Source: Dromiciops gliroides (lineage: Eukaryota; Chordata; Mammalia; Microbiotheria; Microbiotheriidae). From it: a DNA stretch of 64,000 nucleotides. Position numbers and translations under genes: made by a program. Each line of letters begins with the position of its first letter. Position 1 is the stretch's first letter. The notes under the pieces were generated by a model. That model had not been told where the DNA came from. It made no database searches and worked only from the letters and a program-made list of their open reading frames with translations. Positions 10,665 through 22,805 of this stretch are shown here, one piece after another. The stretch lies in contig NC_057864.1 in the NCBI RefSeq assembly GCF_019393635.1, positions 87,124,382-87,188,381 on the forward strand, written 5' to 3'.

Positions 10665-10800
10665 AAGTAATTAATCAATCAATAAACATTTACTAAGGGC
10701 CTGCTATGTCCCAACAGCTGTGCTAAGTGCTAGGGATAGAAAAAGACAGTTCCTACCTTCAAGGGAGATACAAATTTCAAACAAACATAATCAAAGAAAG
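10665..10800 (+). repeat. Old L2/MIR-class relic
   Basis: Contains AATAAACATTTACTAAGGGC, CTATGTCCCAACAGCTGTGC, TAAGTGCTAGGGATA and CAGTTCCTACCTTCAAGGGA, the order seen in common old mammalian L2/MIR-type repeats ('ataaacatttattaagcacctactatgtgcc...'). Confidence 0.6.
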
Positions 10801-12010
10801 TCACATATACAGGATAAATAAGAAATTATTAACAGAGGAATGACATTTTAATTAAGAGGTGTTAGAAAGCAGAAATTTGACTTTAATCATATAATGTTAT
10901 TGTTATTTGAAACAATTTATATGTGCCTTTTTGGAGATATATTCCTTACAAATATTTCAACTTATGAGCACAGTTGTGGAAAATGATGTTATAATAATAA
11001 TATGAATTATAATGAATAATATTGAACTCAACAGTAAAATGATAGAATACTCCTTTAACATATATTTCATTTATGAATGTGAGATTTCCAAATTATGTCA
11101 TTTTTTCTCCCCATTAAATTACTTGGATATATTGAGACCTGATAAAAATGTCACACAAATGATTTAGATAATGAAAGACTGATATTTAAACTAACAAATT
11201 CCTTGATGGATCAGTTTGCCTAAGTTGTGTATGTGTGTTTCCAAATAGGATATCATCCTCTTTGAATTTCTGTCCTTTCCTGTTTTCAATGGTCGGGTTC
11301 TCATGTGCTATCCTAAACTTGGCATCTAAAAACATGTTTTTGCAATGACTTGAGGCAACTTCAATGGAAGGTGCCAAGCACATTCACATGCCATCCACAG
11401 AACAGCTGTGGTTATTACTTTCTGTGTTGCTTGTGAACCATAAAGCATGATGCTTTTGAAAGGCCAAATGTAAAAGCTAGCTGTTAAAATAGAACCTGCC
11501 ATTTAATAGATTAGCAAAGTGCTAAAAGTGATAAGATATTTCAAAAATGCCACAGAAATTAGGCAAAATGACCCATCAGGGTATTTCTTAGGTTTAAATC
11601 TAAGCCTCTTATTATCTAAAACATTTGGGTGAAATTTTTTAACAAGGTCCCAACACACCATAGCATATTAATGAGAAAATAAAGTGATATCACTTGAAAA
11701 TCTCTTCTTTACAAATAAACGATATCTTAAAGGGATCTTATGTCACTTTACTAAACTATAAGGTAAATAATAATCATGTAATATAGTAGAATTCCATCAT
11801 TCATACCAAGAAGACAGGATTGAATTCTCAGCTCTTGAGGGCATTGGGAGAGGAGATAAATCTATGACCAGCCCCTTTAAATTCATCTTATAGTACTATT
11901 TATTACTGGTCAATCTACTTAAAAATAAGCTTTGACCAGTTTTCAAAGAGATACATCCAATTAAAAATACATGTATGGGAATAAAGATCTTTTCTTAAAC
12001 TGGACATTCT
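10801..12010. other. Intergenic DNA without recognised features
   Basis: About 1.2 kb with no recognised repeat. The 65-codon minus-strand frame at 11186-11383 has no recognisable domain. Confidence 0.4.
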
Positions 12011-12363
12011 GATTTGCAAATCAATGTGGATTTGGTATAGGCCCAGGGCACCCCAAAATTCTCTGGGGAACATCAAAGAACCTTCTCCTTGAGAAACTGA
12101 ACCAGAGGACAGAAACGCCTAGAGAGATAAGTGGAACCAGATCTGAATGAGCTAACTCCATGACCCCTACCCTTCATTCTAGTCTCCCTCAACTCTGGGG
12201 TGATAAGATTAGGTGTGGCTGTTTCCTTTGTGTCCTGAGGAGATGGCTTCAGAGATCTGTAGCCACCCTTCACCTAATTCCTCCAGCCACCACCAGTGGG
12301 GGATGGTCCTCCCTCACTAAAGGAACTTTCCAGTCAGATAGATAGTCAACCCCACGAGTCCTC

Positions 12364-12371
12364 TATAAAAG
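12364..12371 (+). promoter_or_regulatory. TATA box of the solo LTR
   Basis: TATAAAAG about 132 bp upstream of the LTR's AATAAA. It would give a transcript start near 12395. Activity is not shown. Confidence 0.6.
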
Positions 12372-12495
12372 TACCTGCCAGTCTCCTGCTTGAGGAGATT
12401 GGTATCTCAGGGCCACTCTCTCTGTGCCATGCCTTTCTCCCCATGAGAAGTCCAAGGGCTTCTTCATGGTTTCTCTTCCCTTTCCCCTTCCCTGA

Positions 12496-12501
12496 AATAA
12501 A
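12496..12501 (+). promoter_or_regulatory. Polyadenylation signal of the solo LTR
   Basis: AATAAA followed by CTATCTTCTTATTC and a TGTTTTTGTGTG-type GU-rich stretch, a classic R/U5 arrangement. Confidence 0.6.
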
Positions 12502-12689
12502 CTATCTTCTTATTCTAACTGTTTTTGTGTGCAAGAGGAATTCCTAAGGACCCCAAACCCCTATCCCTTCCCAAACACCCAACCCCATTTTCCCCATGAC
12601 AGATTTTATCTCTGGATCAGCTATACTTATTAGAATCATAGGAAGATGGCAATTGAGTTCTTCTGCCAAGCTCAATGCCAGGATCTGCT

Positions 12690-14276
<1,587 letters not shown>

Positions 14277-14460
14277 AAAGGGCAGCAATTCTGTAGGATT
14301 GTGGGTAGGGTGCAGGGACAGAGAAAGGGGGTAGTAGAACAAAAGTCAACAAATCTTACAATATTTTCCATATAGAACAGTCCCTATGATTAACAGGAAA
14401 CTTGAGGGCTTGGTGGTAGGGGTTGACAAGAGTCTTTAACATACCTTCTTTAAGCTAGAT
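14277..14460. other. Intergenic DNA without recognised features
   Basis: Short stretch after the GAPDH retrocopy. I did not find a convincing TSD for the retrocopy here. Confidence 0.4.
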
Positions 14461-14479
14461 TGAATGGACCTTTGCTGAG

Positions 14480-14860
14480 GAAACTCTGAGTAGAAATGAT
14501 TTTTGAGACCAAGGTTTTATATAAATTAAAAAGGAATTGTCTCATTATGACTCAGATCAAAGTATACTATAAATATGGGAGGTTAAAAATTAATAAGAAT
14601 ATAATGAGGTTCAAAATTTCTGAGTTTATCTATTTATTAACAGTATACAAATCTGTTAGTTTGAAATGACTGCCTCAATTCTGTCAATGAGCCTTGACCT
14701 GGTCTTTTAAACCTAGGTGTGTCTTCTTTTTGATTGGCTTGACAGTATATGATTTGGACCTCCCCTGGCAAAGGTAAAATAATTTCAATTGGTATACATT
14801 TTAATTAAGAGGTGGATGACACACCTCATCTTCTCCCCAGAAAAGAGGAATAGTCCTGAG
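14480..14860. repeat. LTR-like repeat, shared with 34.9-35.4 kb
   Basis: Shares ordered phrases with the later segment: CCTAGGTGTGTC, a TTGGC(T/C)-AG block, and a 'gatgacacacctcatcttctccc...aaaagaggaa' block corresponding to 'gtgtatcatgcttccc...aaaagaggaa' at 35310-35347. This suggests one old LTR or ERV family. Ends were not resolved. Confidence 0.35.
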
Positions 14861-15235
14861 ATAATAGGATTAGGTTTCAAACAGTGGGATTAAACTCCAG
14901 CAGTTTTGGTTGAGTCCACTAGAATTTGGGTTCAATGGATGGTGGGTGAGGTAGCAAAGGAACTTGGATTTGAGTTAAATGGGTGGTGGGTGAGATTACA
15001 AAGATGGACAATACAAGAGTAAAGATACAAATTAAGATAAAAGACTTGAGACTCAAATGACCAAATAGAATTAAAATCAATTTTCAATTTTACAGACCTG
15101 TGAATAACAATATTACAGATTAATCAGTTCAAAATGAGACTTAATTTAAAGTCATGAGTGTTTTCTAACTTGGATGAGGCATCTAAAATAGTCCAAGAAG
15201 CTCAAGGAAGAAGCAGTCTCATAGATTAACGCTAT
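14861..15235. other. Intergenic DNA, possibly degraded ERV-flanking sequence
   Basis: Contains two related phrases, GGATGGTGGGTGAG and GGGTGGTGGGTGAG (near 14938 and 14982), a local duplication of about 50 bp. No other features recognised. Confidence 0.35.
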
Positions 15236-15238
15236 TAT

Positions 15239-15586
15239 TTTTTTTTTCACTAGCCACCCCTTTTTGCCCAAGAAATTGTTATGTGACCCCGGATATATAG
15301 GTATATAAAATAGGTATACGTAACTTTTTTTTTTTTTTTTTGGTGAGGCAATTGGGGTTAAGTGACTTGCCCAGGGTCACACAGCCAGTAAGTATTAAGT
15401 GTCTGAGACCGGATTTGAACTCAGGTACTCCTGACTCTAGGGCCGATGCTCTATCCACTGCTCCACCTAGCTGCCCCAATACATAACTTTTTACTGTTGC
15501 TAAGTGGTTTTCTGTTTTTTTGTTTTTTGTTTTTGTTTTTGACACCCAAATGGGGTCATGACCCACAGTTTAAGAAGCTAGGTCAT
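15239..15586. repeat. hAT-like non-autonomous repeat, split by a SINE
   Basis: Second copy of the repeat at the start of the window: GACCCCGGATATATAGGTATATAAAATAGG, then, after an inserted SINE, ACTGTTGC, GACACCCAAATGGGGTCATGACCC and ACAGTTTAAGAAGCTAGG. The end resembles hAT-type non-autonomous elements in reverse. Longest open frame is noise. Confidence 0.5.
15323..15477 (-). mobile_element. Marsupial SINE inserted in a hAT-like repeat
   Basis: T tail on the left, then TGGTGAGGCAATTGGGGTTAAG and the usual reverse SINE to CTAGCTGCCCC. TSD TAC(G/A)TAACTTTTT at about 15317 and 15480. Confidence 0.95.
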
Positions 15587-15589
15587 AAT

Positions 15590-16790
15590 TGACAAGTGAT
15601 TGCAAAGAGCAGTAGGGCAGAGATATCTGGTGAAAAGAGGTCAGTAGAGTTGTCTAAACAAGAAAATGAAGATACTCATCAGAGAGCATTTTAGTAGGGA
15701 TGCTCAGCAGAAAAATAGAGACCAAAGTACTCTTACCCCAAAAGAGTATGATATTAGTGTCTCTGAATGAATTTCCCTTGAATAAATGTGTTACCTGACC
15801 ATGTTTTTCTTGCTTATGTGTACCTCATTAAGTGTCCCATGGCTATACATATTCCCTGTATGAATGTTCCTTCAAATGTGTTATCTGACATTGCATGTTC
15901 TCAATATTTGAATACAAACAAGCATTTGTGTCTACTCTGTTATGATAACTTGTGTGAGTATACCATATTTGTGTCTTTGATTAAAGATCTTTTCCCTTAA
16001 ACTGTCAATTCACCTAATTGGACTAGTAAAAGAAAACATGTTGGTAGAGGTTCCTGATCTATGTGGGTTTTTTTTTAATCTGACTCACACAATGCCTCAA
16101 ATTTGGAATATGAAAGAGCAGAGAAACTTGGACAATGGTTGCCAGATGTAATGGGCTTGTCCTGTTGTCTTCTTCTCTGTCCATTCACTGGTATGTGCAA
16201 ATGGATTGAGTGAAGTCTAAACATGAGGAACCTCATCCTGTTAGAAATTAAATTATTGAAAAATGATTAGAGATCCATATACATAAAAAAAGAACATGGC
16301 TATTGAGTTCAGTTTTCACATTTTCTCTTGTTCCTCTTGGAGAATTGAGTAGAAACGGCAGAGATAAGGTCATGGGATTTATCTCTTTTCTTAACACCCC
16401 AAATATCTGCATAATCACCTTGCAGTAGAAGCATATGGCAACATCCACTGGCATAGGATCTAGATGGATTGCATCCATTTCTGAAGTCCAGTTGAGCCAG
16501 AAAAAATTCAAATTCCAGTATCTACTGGGATCATTCTCACCAGAGAGTAGAACCCAGAACTGAGATTTGCTGGTAATAGTGTGTAGCCTCTAGTTCTTTT
16601 AAAAATAGATAATTGTGCCCTAGCTTGGATGTCAATGGAAAACAAAGCTGGAGGCATTGTTGATAATCATTAAGTACAGAAGTACTATATCTTTCAGAGA
16701 CATCTGACAGTGTCCAGCAGAGAAGCATATAGTACAAATAGGGGAGCATCAATCATGGGAAAAAGCAAGAAATCAATTGTCCTATATAGC
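15590..16790. other. Intergenic DNA without recognised features
   Basis: About 1.2 kb. Open frames at 15788-16000 and 16248-16752 show no recognised domain, and base composition looks like the flanks. Possibly internal sequence of an old ERV belonging with the LTR-like segment that follows, but I cannot show it. Confidence 0.35.
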
Positions 16791-16792
16791 TT

Positions 16793-17250
16793 CATAGAGG
16801 AAAACACAATTTACTAAGAACTCACTGATACATACCTAGTCTCCATTCCAAGGCCAATGAATTGCCTGAGACTGACCAGCCTTGGTCAATTCTCAGTTCT
16901 GATTATTTTGTGTATATCCCAAACCTCTCCCCTCCAAAGAATTCCAAGCTTTTCTTTTTCTACTTTTACTTGTTATGTAAAATAGTTTCTCTTAAGAATT
17001 TATGAGATACTTAACCTTCATAAAGGTAAACGCACCACTCTAAGGACTTTATGTCAAAGAACATAGCCAATGAAACTATGAGGTAAATTAGCCCAGAGGC
17101 AATCTTTTTCTTCTTTCTGTTCTGTTACCCCAGATAAAACAAGTATCCATCCTTGGGGTATTGTGGTATCCTCCTGAGTTATAACTCTTGTGGCCTGATT
17201 AAAGACCTTAAGTCTATTATATTGATAACTTTATTAATTTTCAGATTGTA
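16793..17250 (+). mobile_element. LTR related to the one in GAPDH, opposite orientation
   Basis: In plus orientation it matches the reverse complement of 13568-13986: 'caatgaattgcctgagactgaccagccttgg', CTCCCCTCCAAAGAATTCCAAGCTT, TTCTGTTCTGTTACC and ATTAAAGACCTTAAG appear in the same order. Ends are eroded, and no TSD was identified. Confidence 0.7.
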
Positions 17251-17369
17251 GTAATATCAGTAGCATGAGCTATCCCTTCTTGAACATGTCTTGTCCACAA
17301 GTCTTTCCTACATGTATTTCTCTCATGTCATAAACCTTTCTGTATTTAGTCTTGCTATTGATGTCTTTT

Positions 17370-17518
17370 TTTTTTTTTTAGTGAGGCAATTGGGGTTAAG
17401 TGATTTGCCCAGGGTCACACAGCTAGTAAGTGTTAAGTGTCTGAGGCCAGATTTGAACTCAGGTACTCCTGACTCCAGGGCCGGTGCTCTATCCACTGTG
17501 CCACCTGGCTGCCCCCCC
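17370..17518 (-). mobile_element. Marsupial SINE with 13-bp TSD
   Basis: Reverse copy ending CACCTGGCTGCCCCCCC. ATTGATGTCTTTT at 17357-17369 is repeated at 17519-17531. Confidence 0.95.
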
Positions 17519-17639
17519 ATTGATGTCTTTTAATAAGTCATTTTTGTAAATGCCTTTGTGTTGAGTTCATTTACTCTCCTGGTTAACAAGATCAAAAGAA
17601 AACACATCAGTAAGGATATATAAAATAGGTGGGGCAGAG

Positions 17640-17651
17640 CCAAGATGGCAG
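17640..17651 (+). promoter_or_regulatory. YY1-like site at the 5' end of HAL1 copy A
   Basis: CCAAGATGGCAG about 10 bp from the 5' terminus. Human L1 has a YY1 site at the same kind of position that sets transcription start. Three other L1/HAL1 5' ends in this window carry the same core. Confidence 0.55.
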
Positions 17652-17930
17652 AGGAAAGGCTGTGACTCCCACAAGTTCCCAATAAACCCATCCATTCACT
17701 CCCAAAACAAAAAACAGAGCAGCCTAACACACATAAGAAAAGAGTGAGGCTCAGCTTGAGGACTGATGAGGGGATTTGGTGATCTCTGCTGGAGTCAGAG
17801 CAAAGCACCCTGGTTCTTAAGCAGTGGGCTGAATTGAGTGGTGGTAACCCAGTGTGGGAGGGGCACAGGCAAGCAAAGCTTACCACCATAGAAAATCATA
17901 TTTCAATCTGACATCTACTTCTGGGTTGAT

Positions 17931-19000
17931 ATGAGTAGGCAAAGAAAACAGTGGATAACAGACAGCTTCTTTGGGGGAGGGGTAGACCAGAATACACCCT
18001 CAAAAGAAGATAATAACAAAGTCAAACCTCCAACATCCAAAGCTTCCAAGAAAAATATGAATTGATCTCAGGCCATGGAAGTGCTCAAAAGGGACTTTGA
18101 AGAGAAAGTAGAAGAGATAGAAGGAAGATGTAGAGAGATGGAGGAAAGAATGGAAAGAGAAATGAGAGCAATGCAGGAGAATCATGATAAAAAGTCAACA
18201 GCTTGAAAATCCAAAAGGAAAAGGAGATAAAAAAGCTGTCTGATGAAAATTATTGCCTAAGAATTAGGATTGAAGAAATGAAAGCTACTGATTTTATGAG
18301 AAACCAAGACACAGTAAAGCAAATCCAAATGAATAAAAAAAAGAGAATACAGGGAAATATGAAATATCTACTTGGAAAAACAGTTCACCTGGAAAAATAA
18401 ATCTAGGAGAGACAATTTGAAAATTATTTGACTACCTGAAACTCATGAACAAAATAAGAGTTTAGAAACCATCTTCCAAGAAACTATCAGGGAAAATTGC
18501 GCTGATATTCTAGAAGCAGAAGGTAAAATAGAAATTGAAAGAATGCATCAATCACCTCCTGAAAGAGATCCCAAAAGGAAAACCTCCAGGAATATTATAA
18601 CCAAATTCCAGACCTCCCAGGTCAAAGAGCAAATATTGCAAGCAGTAGAAAAAAATGAATTCAAATACTGTGGAGCTACAGTAAGGATAACACAAGATCT
18701 AGCAGGATGTACATTAAAGGACCAGGGGGCATGGAATATGATATTGTGGAGGGCAAGGGAAGTGGGACTACAGACAAAAATCACCTACCCTACAAAACTG
18801 AGCATAATCTTTCAGGGGAAAAATGGAACTTCAATGAAAAAGAGGACTTTCAGGCATTTGTGATGAAAAGACCTGAACTGAATAGAAAATTTGACTTTCA
18901 AATACAAGACTCTAGAGAAGCACAAAAAGGTAAACAGGAAAAAGAAATCATGAGGGATATTATAAGTTTAAACTATTTACATTTCTACATGGAGAGATAA
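17931..19000 (+). pseudogene. L1-type ORF1 relic of HAL1 copy A
   Basis: Start ATG at 17931 (MSRQRKQ), then sequence related to the L1 ORF1 RNA-binding protein. A coiled-coil region rich in Lys/Glu is followed by an RRM-region motif equivalent to RRDNLKII, and a C-terminal domain with AWNMILWRARE, ITYPTKLSIIF and FQAFVMKRPELNRKFDFQIQ. Broken by an in-frame stop after KKNMN near 18064, frameshifts near 18190-18210 and a stop after HLEK near 18400. The last frame ends REAQKGKQEKEIMRDIIS...MER at about 19000. Partner protein ORF2 is absent from the element. Confidence 0.85.
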
Positions 19001-19127
19001 TACTTCCAACTCATATGATCTTTCTCAGTATTAGGGCATCTGAAAGGAATATATTTAGAGAGCACAGGTATGAATTGGATATGAAGAGATGATTTCTGTA
19101 AAGCATTTATTTTTTATTTATCCTTGT

Positions 19128-19240
19128 TTTTTTGTGGGGCAGGCAGGGTATTGTGGTTTATGTCTGGGACTGGATATGGACTCAGGGCCTCCTGGGTCCA
19201 GGGCTTGTGCTTTGTCCACTGTGTCACTTAGCTGACCCAT
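19128..19240 (-). repeat. Captured SINE inside HAL1 copy A
   Basis: Reverse SINE remnant: TTTTGTGGGGCAGGC, then CTGGATATGGACTCAGGGCC, CTTTGTCCACTGTGTCACTTAGCTGACCC. It is followed by CATGATAACATCTTCAAAATT, the same flank as in copies B and C. It therefore belongs to the family consensus rather than being a private insertion. Confidence 0.75.
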
Positions 19241-20513
19241 GATAACATCTTCAAAATTAAGTTAAGGGGTAAGAAGAATGCACTGGAAGAAAGGGAAAGG
19301 GAGAGGTGGACTGGGGAAAAGTAGGTCACGTAAAAGAAAGTAGAAAAAGCTTATGGATTGGAGGGGAAAATAGGGAAGGAGTGTGAGAGTGAGTGATCCT
19401 TACTCTCATCAGAATTAGCTTAAAGAGGGAATAACATACACACTCAAGTGGGTATGGTAATATATTGTGCCACAAAGGAAAGTGGGAGGGGAAGGAGTTG
19501 GGGGTGGGAATGGGCAAAGGATGGACAGGCAGGTTGGGGCAGGGGGCATTAAAAAGTAAAACACCCTTGAAAAGAGAGTAGATATCAAGGCGAAGGCATA
19601 AGATTGAGGGTAATAAAGTTAGTAATAGTAACTATGAATGAAATGATGAGCAGGATATCAGAAGGATGTATGATAAAATATAATCCATAAATAGAGAAAG
19701 AACTGATGGTATCTGAATACAGATTGAAGTATAATTTTGTTTGTTAGCTCCTCTTTCTGAAGGTATTTTGTCCATTTTCTTTCACGATATGACTAATGCG
19801 AAGATTTTTTGCATAATTGCACATGTATGACTTACATTGAATTGCTGGATTTCATAGGTAGGGGTGAGAAAGGAGGGAGAAAGGAAGAAAATTTAGAACA
19901 CAAAGTTTTTAAAAATCCATGTGAACACATAATGATGAGCAGGAGGAGTTCAGAGAAACCTGGAAGGACTTACATGAACTGATGCTGACTGAGAGAAGCA
20001 GAACCAGGGGAAGATTGTACATGGCAACAGCAATATTGTTTGAAGAACAGTAGTGATAGACTTGTCTCTTTTTCATAATGCAAAGGTCCAAAACAATTTC
20101 AAAGAATTTCATTATAAAAAATGTTCTTAACATCCAGAAAAAAAAAGAACTGTGGTTTAGGAATGCATATTGAACCATACTGTTTCTACTATTGGACTGT
20201 TTTTTTTATTTTCCCTTCTTTTTTGAGAGTTTTCCCTTTTGTTCTGACTCTTCTTTCACAATATGACTAATGTAGAAACATATTTAATGTTATTGTACAT
20301 ATATAACCTATATTAGATTGCTTTCTGTCTTGGGGAAGAGGGAGGGAAAGGAAGGTGGGAGAAAAATTTTGAACTAAAAATTCTATGAAAACAAATGTTG
20401 AAAACTATCCTTAAATGTAATTGGAAAATAATAAAATACTAAAATAGAAAAAAATAAAATTGAGCCATGGCAGATAGAAAAAAAGTAAAGTTGCTTACTC
20501 TCAGCTTCTTCAA

Positions 20514-20549
20514 AAATAAAAATAAAATAAAATAAAATAAAATAAAATA
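20514..20549. repeat. (AAAAT)n microsatellite
   Basis: About seven AATAA units between the HAL1-like 3' end and the following SINE. Confidence 0.95.
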
Positions 20550-20550
20550 G

Positions 20551-20800
20551 GTCACTTAGTGGATAGAGCACTAGACTTGAAATCAGGAAGACTCCTCTTC
20601 ATGAATTTAAATTTTATTTGAGACATTTACTATCTGTGTGACCCTGGGCAAAACACTTAACCCTCTTTGTCTCAGTTCCTCATCTATAAAATGAGTTGTA
20701 GAAGGAAATGACAAACTATTACATTATCTTTGCCAAGAAAAGCCCAAATAATTTCACAAAGACTCAAACACAAGTGAGAAATAACTTAACAATACAACAT
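20551..20800 (+). mobile_element. RTE-tailed SINE
   Basis: TCACTTAGTGGATAGAGCACTAG at the start, then CTGTGTGACCCTGGGCAAAACACTTAACC, CAGTTCCTCATCTATAAAATG, GAAGGAAATGACAAACTATT, ATCTTTGCCAAGAAAAGCCC and a CACAAAGACTCAAACACAAGTG tail. The tail resembles the 3' end of the RTE/BovB LINE at 50.9 kb. Confidence 0.85.
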
Positions 20801-20984
20801 AAGTTATAATTCTAGGAATACAAACAAACCCATGGAATTCTTTGAACCTGGCACCATCAATATTTGAGAAACCTAACTGGAAAGTATGAATTTGGGAAAT
20901 TCCTGTTTGCATGAATACAAAAGGCTAGAGGCTGTAAGGATCTTCGGTCCACCCTTTGAGACTGTGCTCTCATTATATATTCTT

Positions 20985-21138
20985 TTTTTTTTTTTTTTTT
21001 GGCGGGGCAATGGGGGTTAAGTGACTTGCCCAGGGTCACACAGCCAGTAAGTGTCAAGTGTCTGAGGCTGGATTTGAACTCAGGTACTCCTGAATCCAGG
21101 GCCGGTGCTTTATCCACTGCGCCACCTAGCTGCCCCCT
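20985..21138 (-). mobile_element. Marsupial SINE with 14-bp TSD
   Basis: Long T tail, GGCGGGGCAATGGGGGTTAAG, ending CACCTAGCTGCCCCCT. CATTATATATTCTT at 20971-20984 is repeated at 21139-21152. Confidence 0.96.
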
Positions 21139-21152
21139 CATTATATATTCTT

Positions 21153-21525
21153 GTATAATGTCCTTCCTCTGTCTTATCCTAGTAGATCTTATTTTGTTTA
21201 ATAATCTCAAATTACATTGTTATTCCTTTGTTCTGACATTCGATATTTTACTATACCATTAAATTTATTTTATTTAATATGAAGTTAAATACCTTGACCT
21301 CCTCCCTGGTCATTTTAGTTTCTGATATGGTATACTTCACTTTGTCTTGCCTAGGACAGGCCTCCATTCTACCTCTCAGCCATCTCTGTCATCATCCTGC
21401 TTCCGATCTGGCCAATGTTCCCATTGGCACACTATCACAACTTGGGACTTCACTCCTGGGAAACTGGGTTCTGATAAGTGATCTTTTTTTTTTTTCTTAA
21501 AAAGAAATAGGCTGCTTATGTTGTT
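21153..21525. other. Intergenic DNA without recognised features
   Basis: No recognised repeat; the 73-codon frame at 21279-21500 is not convincing as a gene. Confidence 0.4.
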
Positions 21526-21531
21526 TTATGT

Positions 21532-22045
21532 AAAGAGGCAACTAGGTAGAAAGTTTATAGGGCACTAGACCCAGAGACAGCAATATTTGAGTATAAATGT
21601 AGCCTCAGATACTTAATAAATATAAATCTAGTCAGTGCCGTGGATATAGTGCCTGACCTGGAGGTAGAAAGACTCATCTTCCTGATTTCAAATCTGGATT
21701 CAGATACTTAGCTGTATAACCCTGGGCAAGTTATTTAACCCTGTTTGCCTCAGTTCCTCATTTATAAAATGAGATGGAAAAAGAAATGGAGAACCACTCC
21801 AGTATCTTTTCCAAGAAAATCCCAAATGGGGTCATTAAGAGTCAGATCAAATTGAAACAATCAAACAATGACAAAATCTAGGCAACACATTTAACCTCTG
21901 TTTCCTTCAATTTTTCCACTGTAAAATAGAAATAATAATAGCACCTATATCCTAGGATTACTGAGAGAATCAAATGAGATAATATTTGTAAAGTGCTTAT
22001 CAAAGTGTCTCACACCTAGTAGGTGCTTCAAAAATGCTTACTTGC
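21532..22045 (+). mobile_element. MIR-like SINE interrupted by another SINE
   Basis: Outer element: GAGGCAACTAGGTAGAAAG to ATAAATCTAG (21631), then from 21882 GCAACACATTTAACC, AATAATAGCACCTATATCCTAGG, TGAGATAATATTTGTAAAGTGC. An RTE-tailed SINE (21632-21873) is inserted, with AAATCTAG at both edges. Confidence 0.75.
21632..21873 (+). mobile_element. RTE-tailed SINE nested in a MIR-like SINE
   Basis: From TCAGTGCCGTGG through GGGCAAGTTATTTAACC, ACCACTCCAGTATCTTTTCCAAG to AGAGTCAGATCAAATTGAAAC. TSD AAATCTAG at 21624-21631 and 21874-21881. Confidence 0.85.
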
Positions 22046-22064
22046 TTCCTTTCCTTCTTTCCCA

Positions 22065-22220
22065 GTCATCTCTTCACCATGCTGCCTCCCCCACTCTTGT
22101 ACAGTTTCACTTCTTGTGTCATCTTTCCCCATTAAGATGGAAGCTCCTTAAGGACATGTCTTGCTCTATGTATTTATATATCATTTAGCATAGTTTCTGG
22201 CAGGTAGTAAGTACTAATAA
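22065..22220 (+). repeat. L2-like 3'-end relic
   Basis: GATGGAAGCTCCTTAAGGACATGTCTTG, then AGCATAGTTTCTGGCAGGTAGTAAG and TAATAAA match the usual L2-type end ('aagctccttgagggcagg...tagtaggtgcttaataaa'). Confidence 0.65.
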
Positions 22221-22222
22221 AA

Positions 22223-22319
22223 TCTCTGTCTCTGTTTCTGTCTCTGTCTCTGTCTCTCTGTCTCTCCCTGTCTCTCTGTCTCTCTGTCTGTCTCTCTCTC
22301 TCCCTCTCTCTCTCTCTCT
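22223..22319. repeat. (CTGT)n/(CT)n microsatellite
   Basis: About 95 bp of TCTG and TC repeats starting directly after the L2-like end. Confidence 0.95.
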
Positions 22320-22565
22320 ACTATCCACATAATGTATTTTTTGAAATTCTGTTTGCAAACTCTCTCCATACTATCACCAAATCAAGAAATCCTTGATTTA
22401 GGCTTTAGAAGATAAGCTTAATTTTGAAATCTTTTTGGTGAATAAATTCTAACAGTAGAGTTTTGGTTCACCACCATTGAATTAAACTTTCAGTGTTTTG
22501 TTTTGAACCTTTGAGAAGATTTTCTTAATTAAAAATAAATGATGCTACTTTAAAAATGAATTTTA

Positions 22566-22740
22566 GATATAACAGCATAGTGGTTATGAAGATGAACTTG
22601 TAATCACGGAGAACTAGGTTCAAATATACAGCCTCCTAAATTTGCAAACCATGTGACTTGTATAAGTCTTTTGACTTCTCTACATCCCAGTTTTAACTCT
22701 GTTGTGGGGATAATACCATGGATACGTTTTGTTTGGCAAT
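22566..22740 (+). repeat. Old MIR/tRNA-SINE relic
   Basis: ACAGCATAGTGGTTATGAAG, AGGTTCAAATATACAGCC, ATGTGACTTGTATAAGTC and GTGGGGATAATACC follow the order of a MIR-like SINE. Confidence 0.6.
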
Positions 22741-22805
22741 GGAGCAAAATTATTTGCTAATTTTGGGATTGCTTGGGCCAATTAGAAATTGGCAAGATTC
22801 CACAG

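Larger units (their letters stand above)
12015..12601 (+). mobile_element. Solo LTR, 587 bp, GATT TSD
   Basis: Begins TGCAAATCAATG and ends CCCCATGACA, so it has TG...CA ends. It is flanked by GATT at 12011-12014 and 12602-12605, a 4-bp target duplication. It contains TATAAAAG at 12364-12371 and AATAAA at 12496-12501, spaced as the promoter and polyadenylation signal of a class I LTR. No internal region follows, so it is a recombination remnant. The two open frames at 12160-12547 are chance frames in the LTR. Confidence 0.88.
17631..20450 (+). mobile_element. HAL1-like element (ORF2-less L1), copy A
   Basis: A plus-strand L1 relative of about 2.8 kb. It starts GGGGCAGAGCCAAGATGGCAG, with a roughly 300-bp 5' UTR followed by an ORF1 relic. 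Where L1 would have ORF2 it has about 0.75 kb of purine-rich, non-coding sequence, including a captured SINE. It then has an L1-type 3' region ('acctggaaggacttacatgaactgatgctgactgagagaagcagaacc') and the terminal AATTGGAAAATAATAAAATA. The same architecture is seen in copy B (38536-41782), so loss of ORF2 is a family trait. HAL1 (half-L1) elements are a known class in mammals. Confidence 0.85.

Noticed and set aside
17291..17533. Recurring peptide GQLGGAVDRAPALESGVPEFKS and its mirror at many loci
   Set aside because: This is the translated marsupial SINE in either direction, seen wherever a copy lies; not a protein family.
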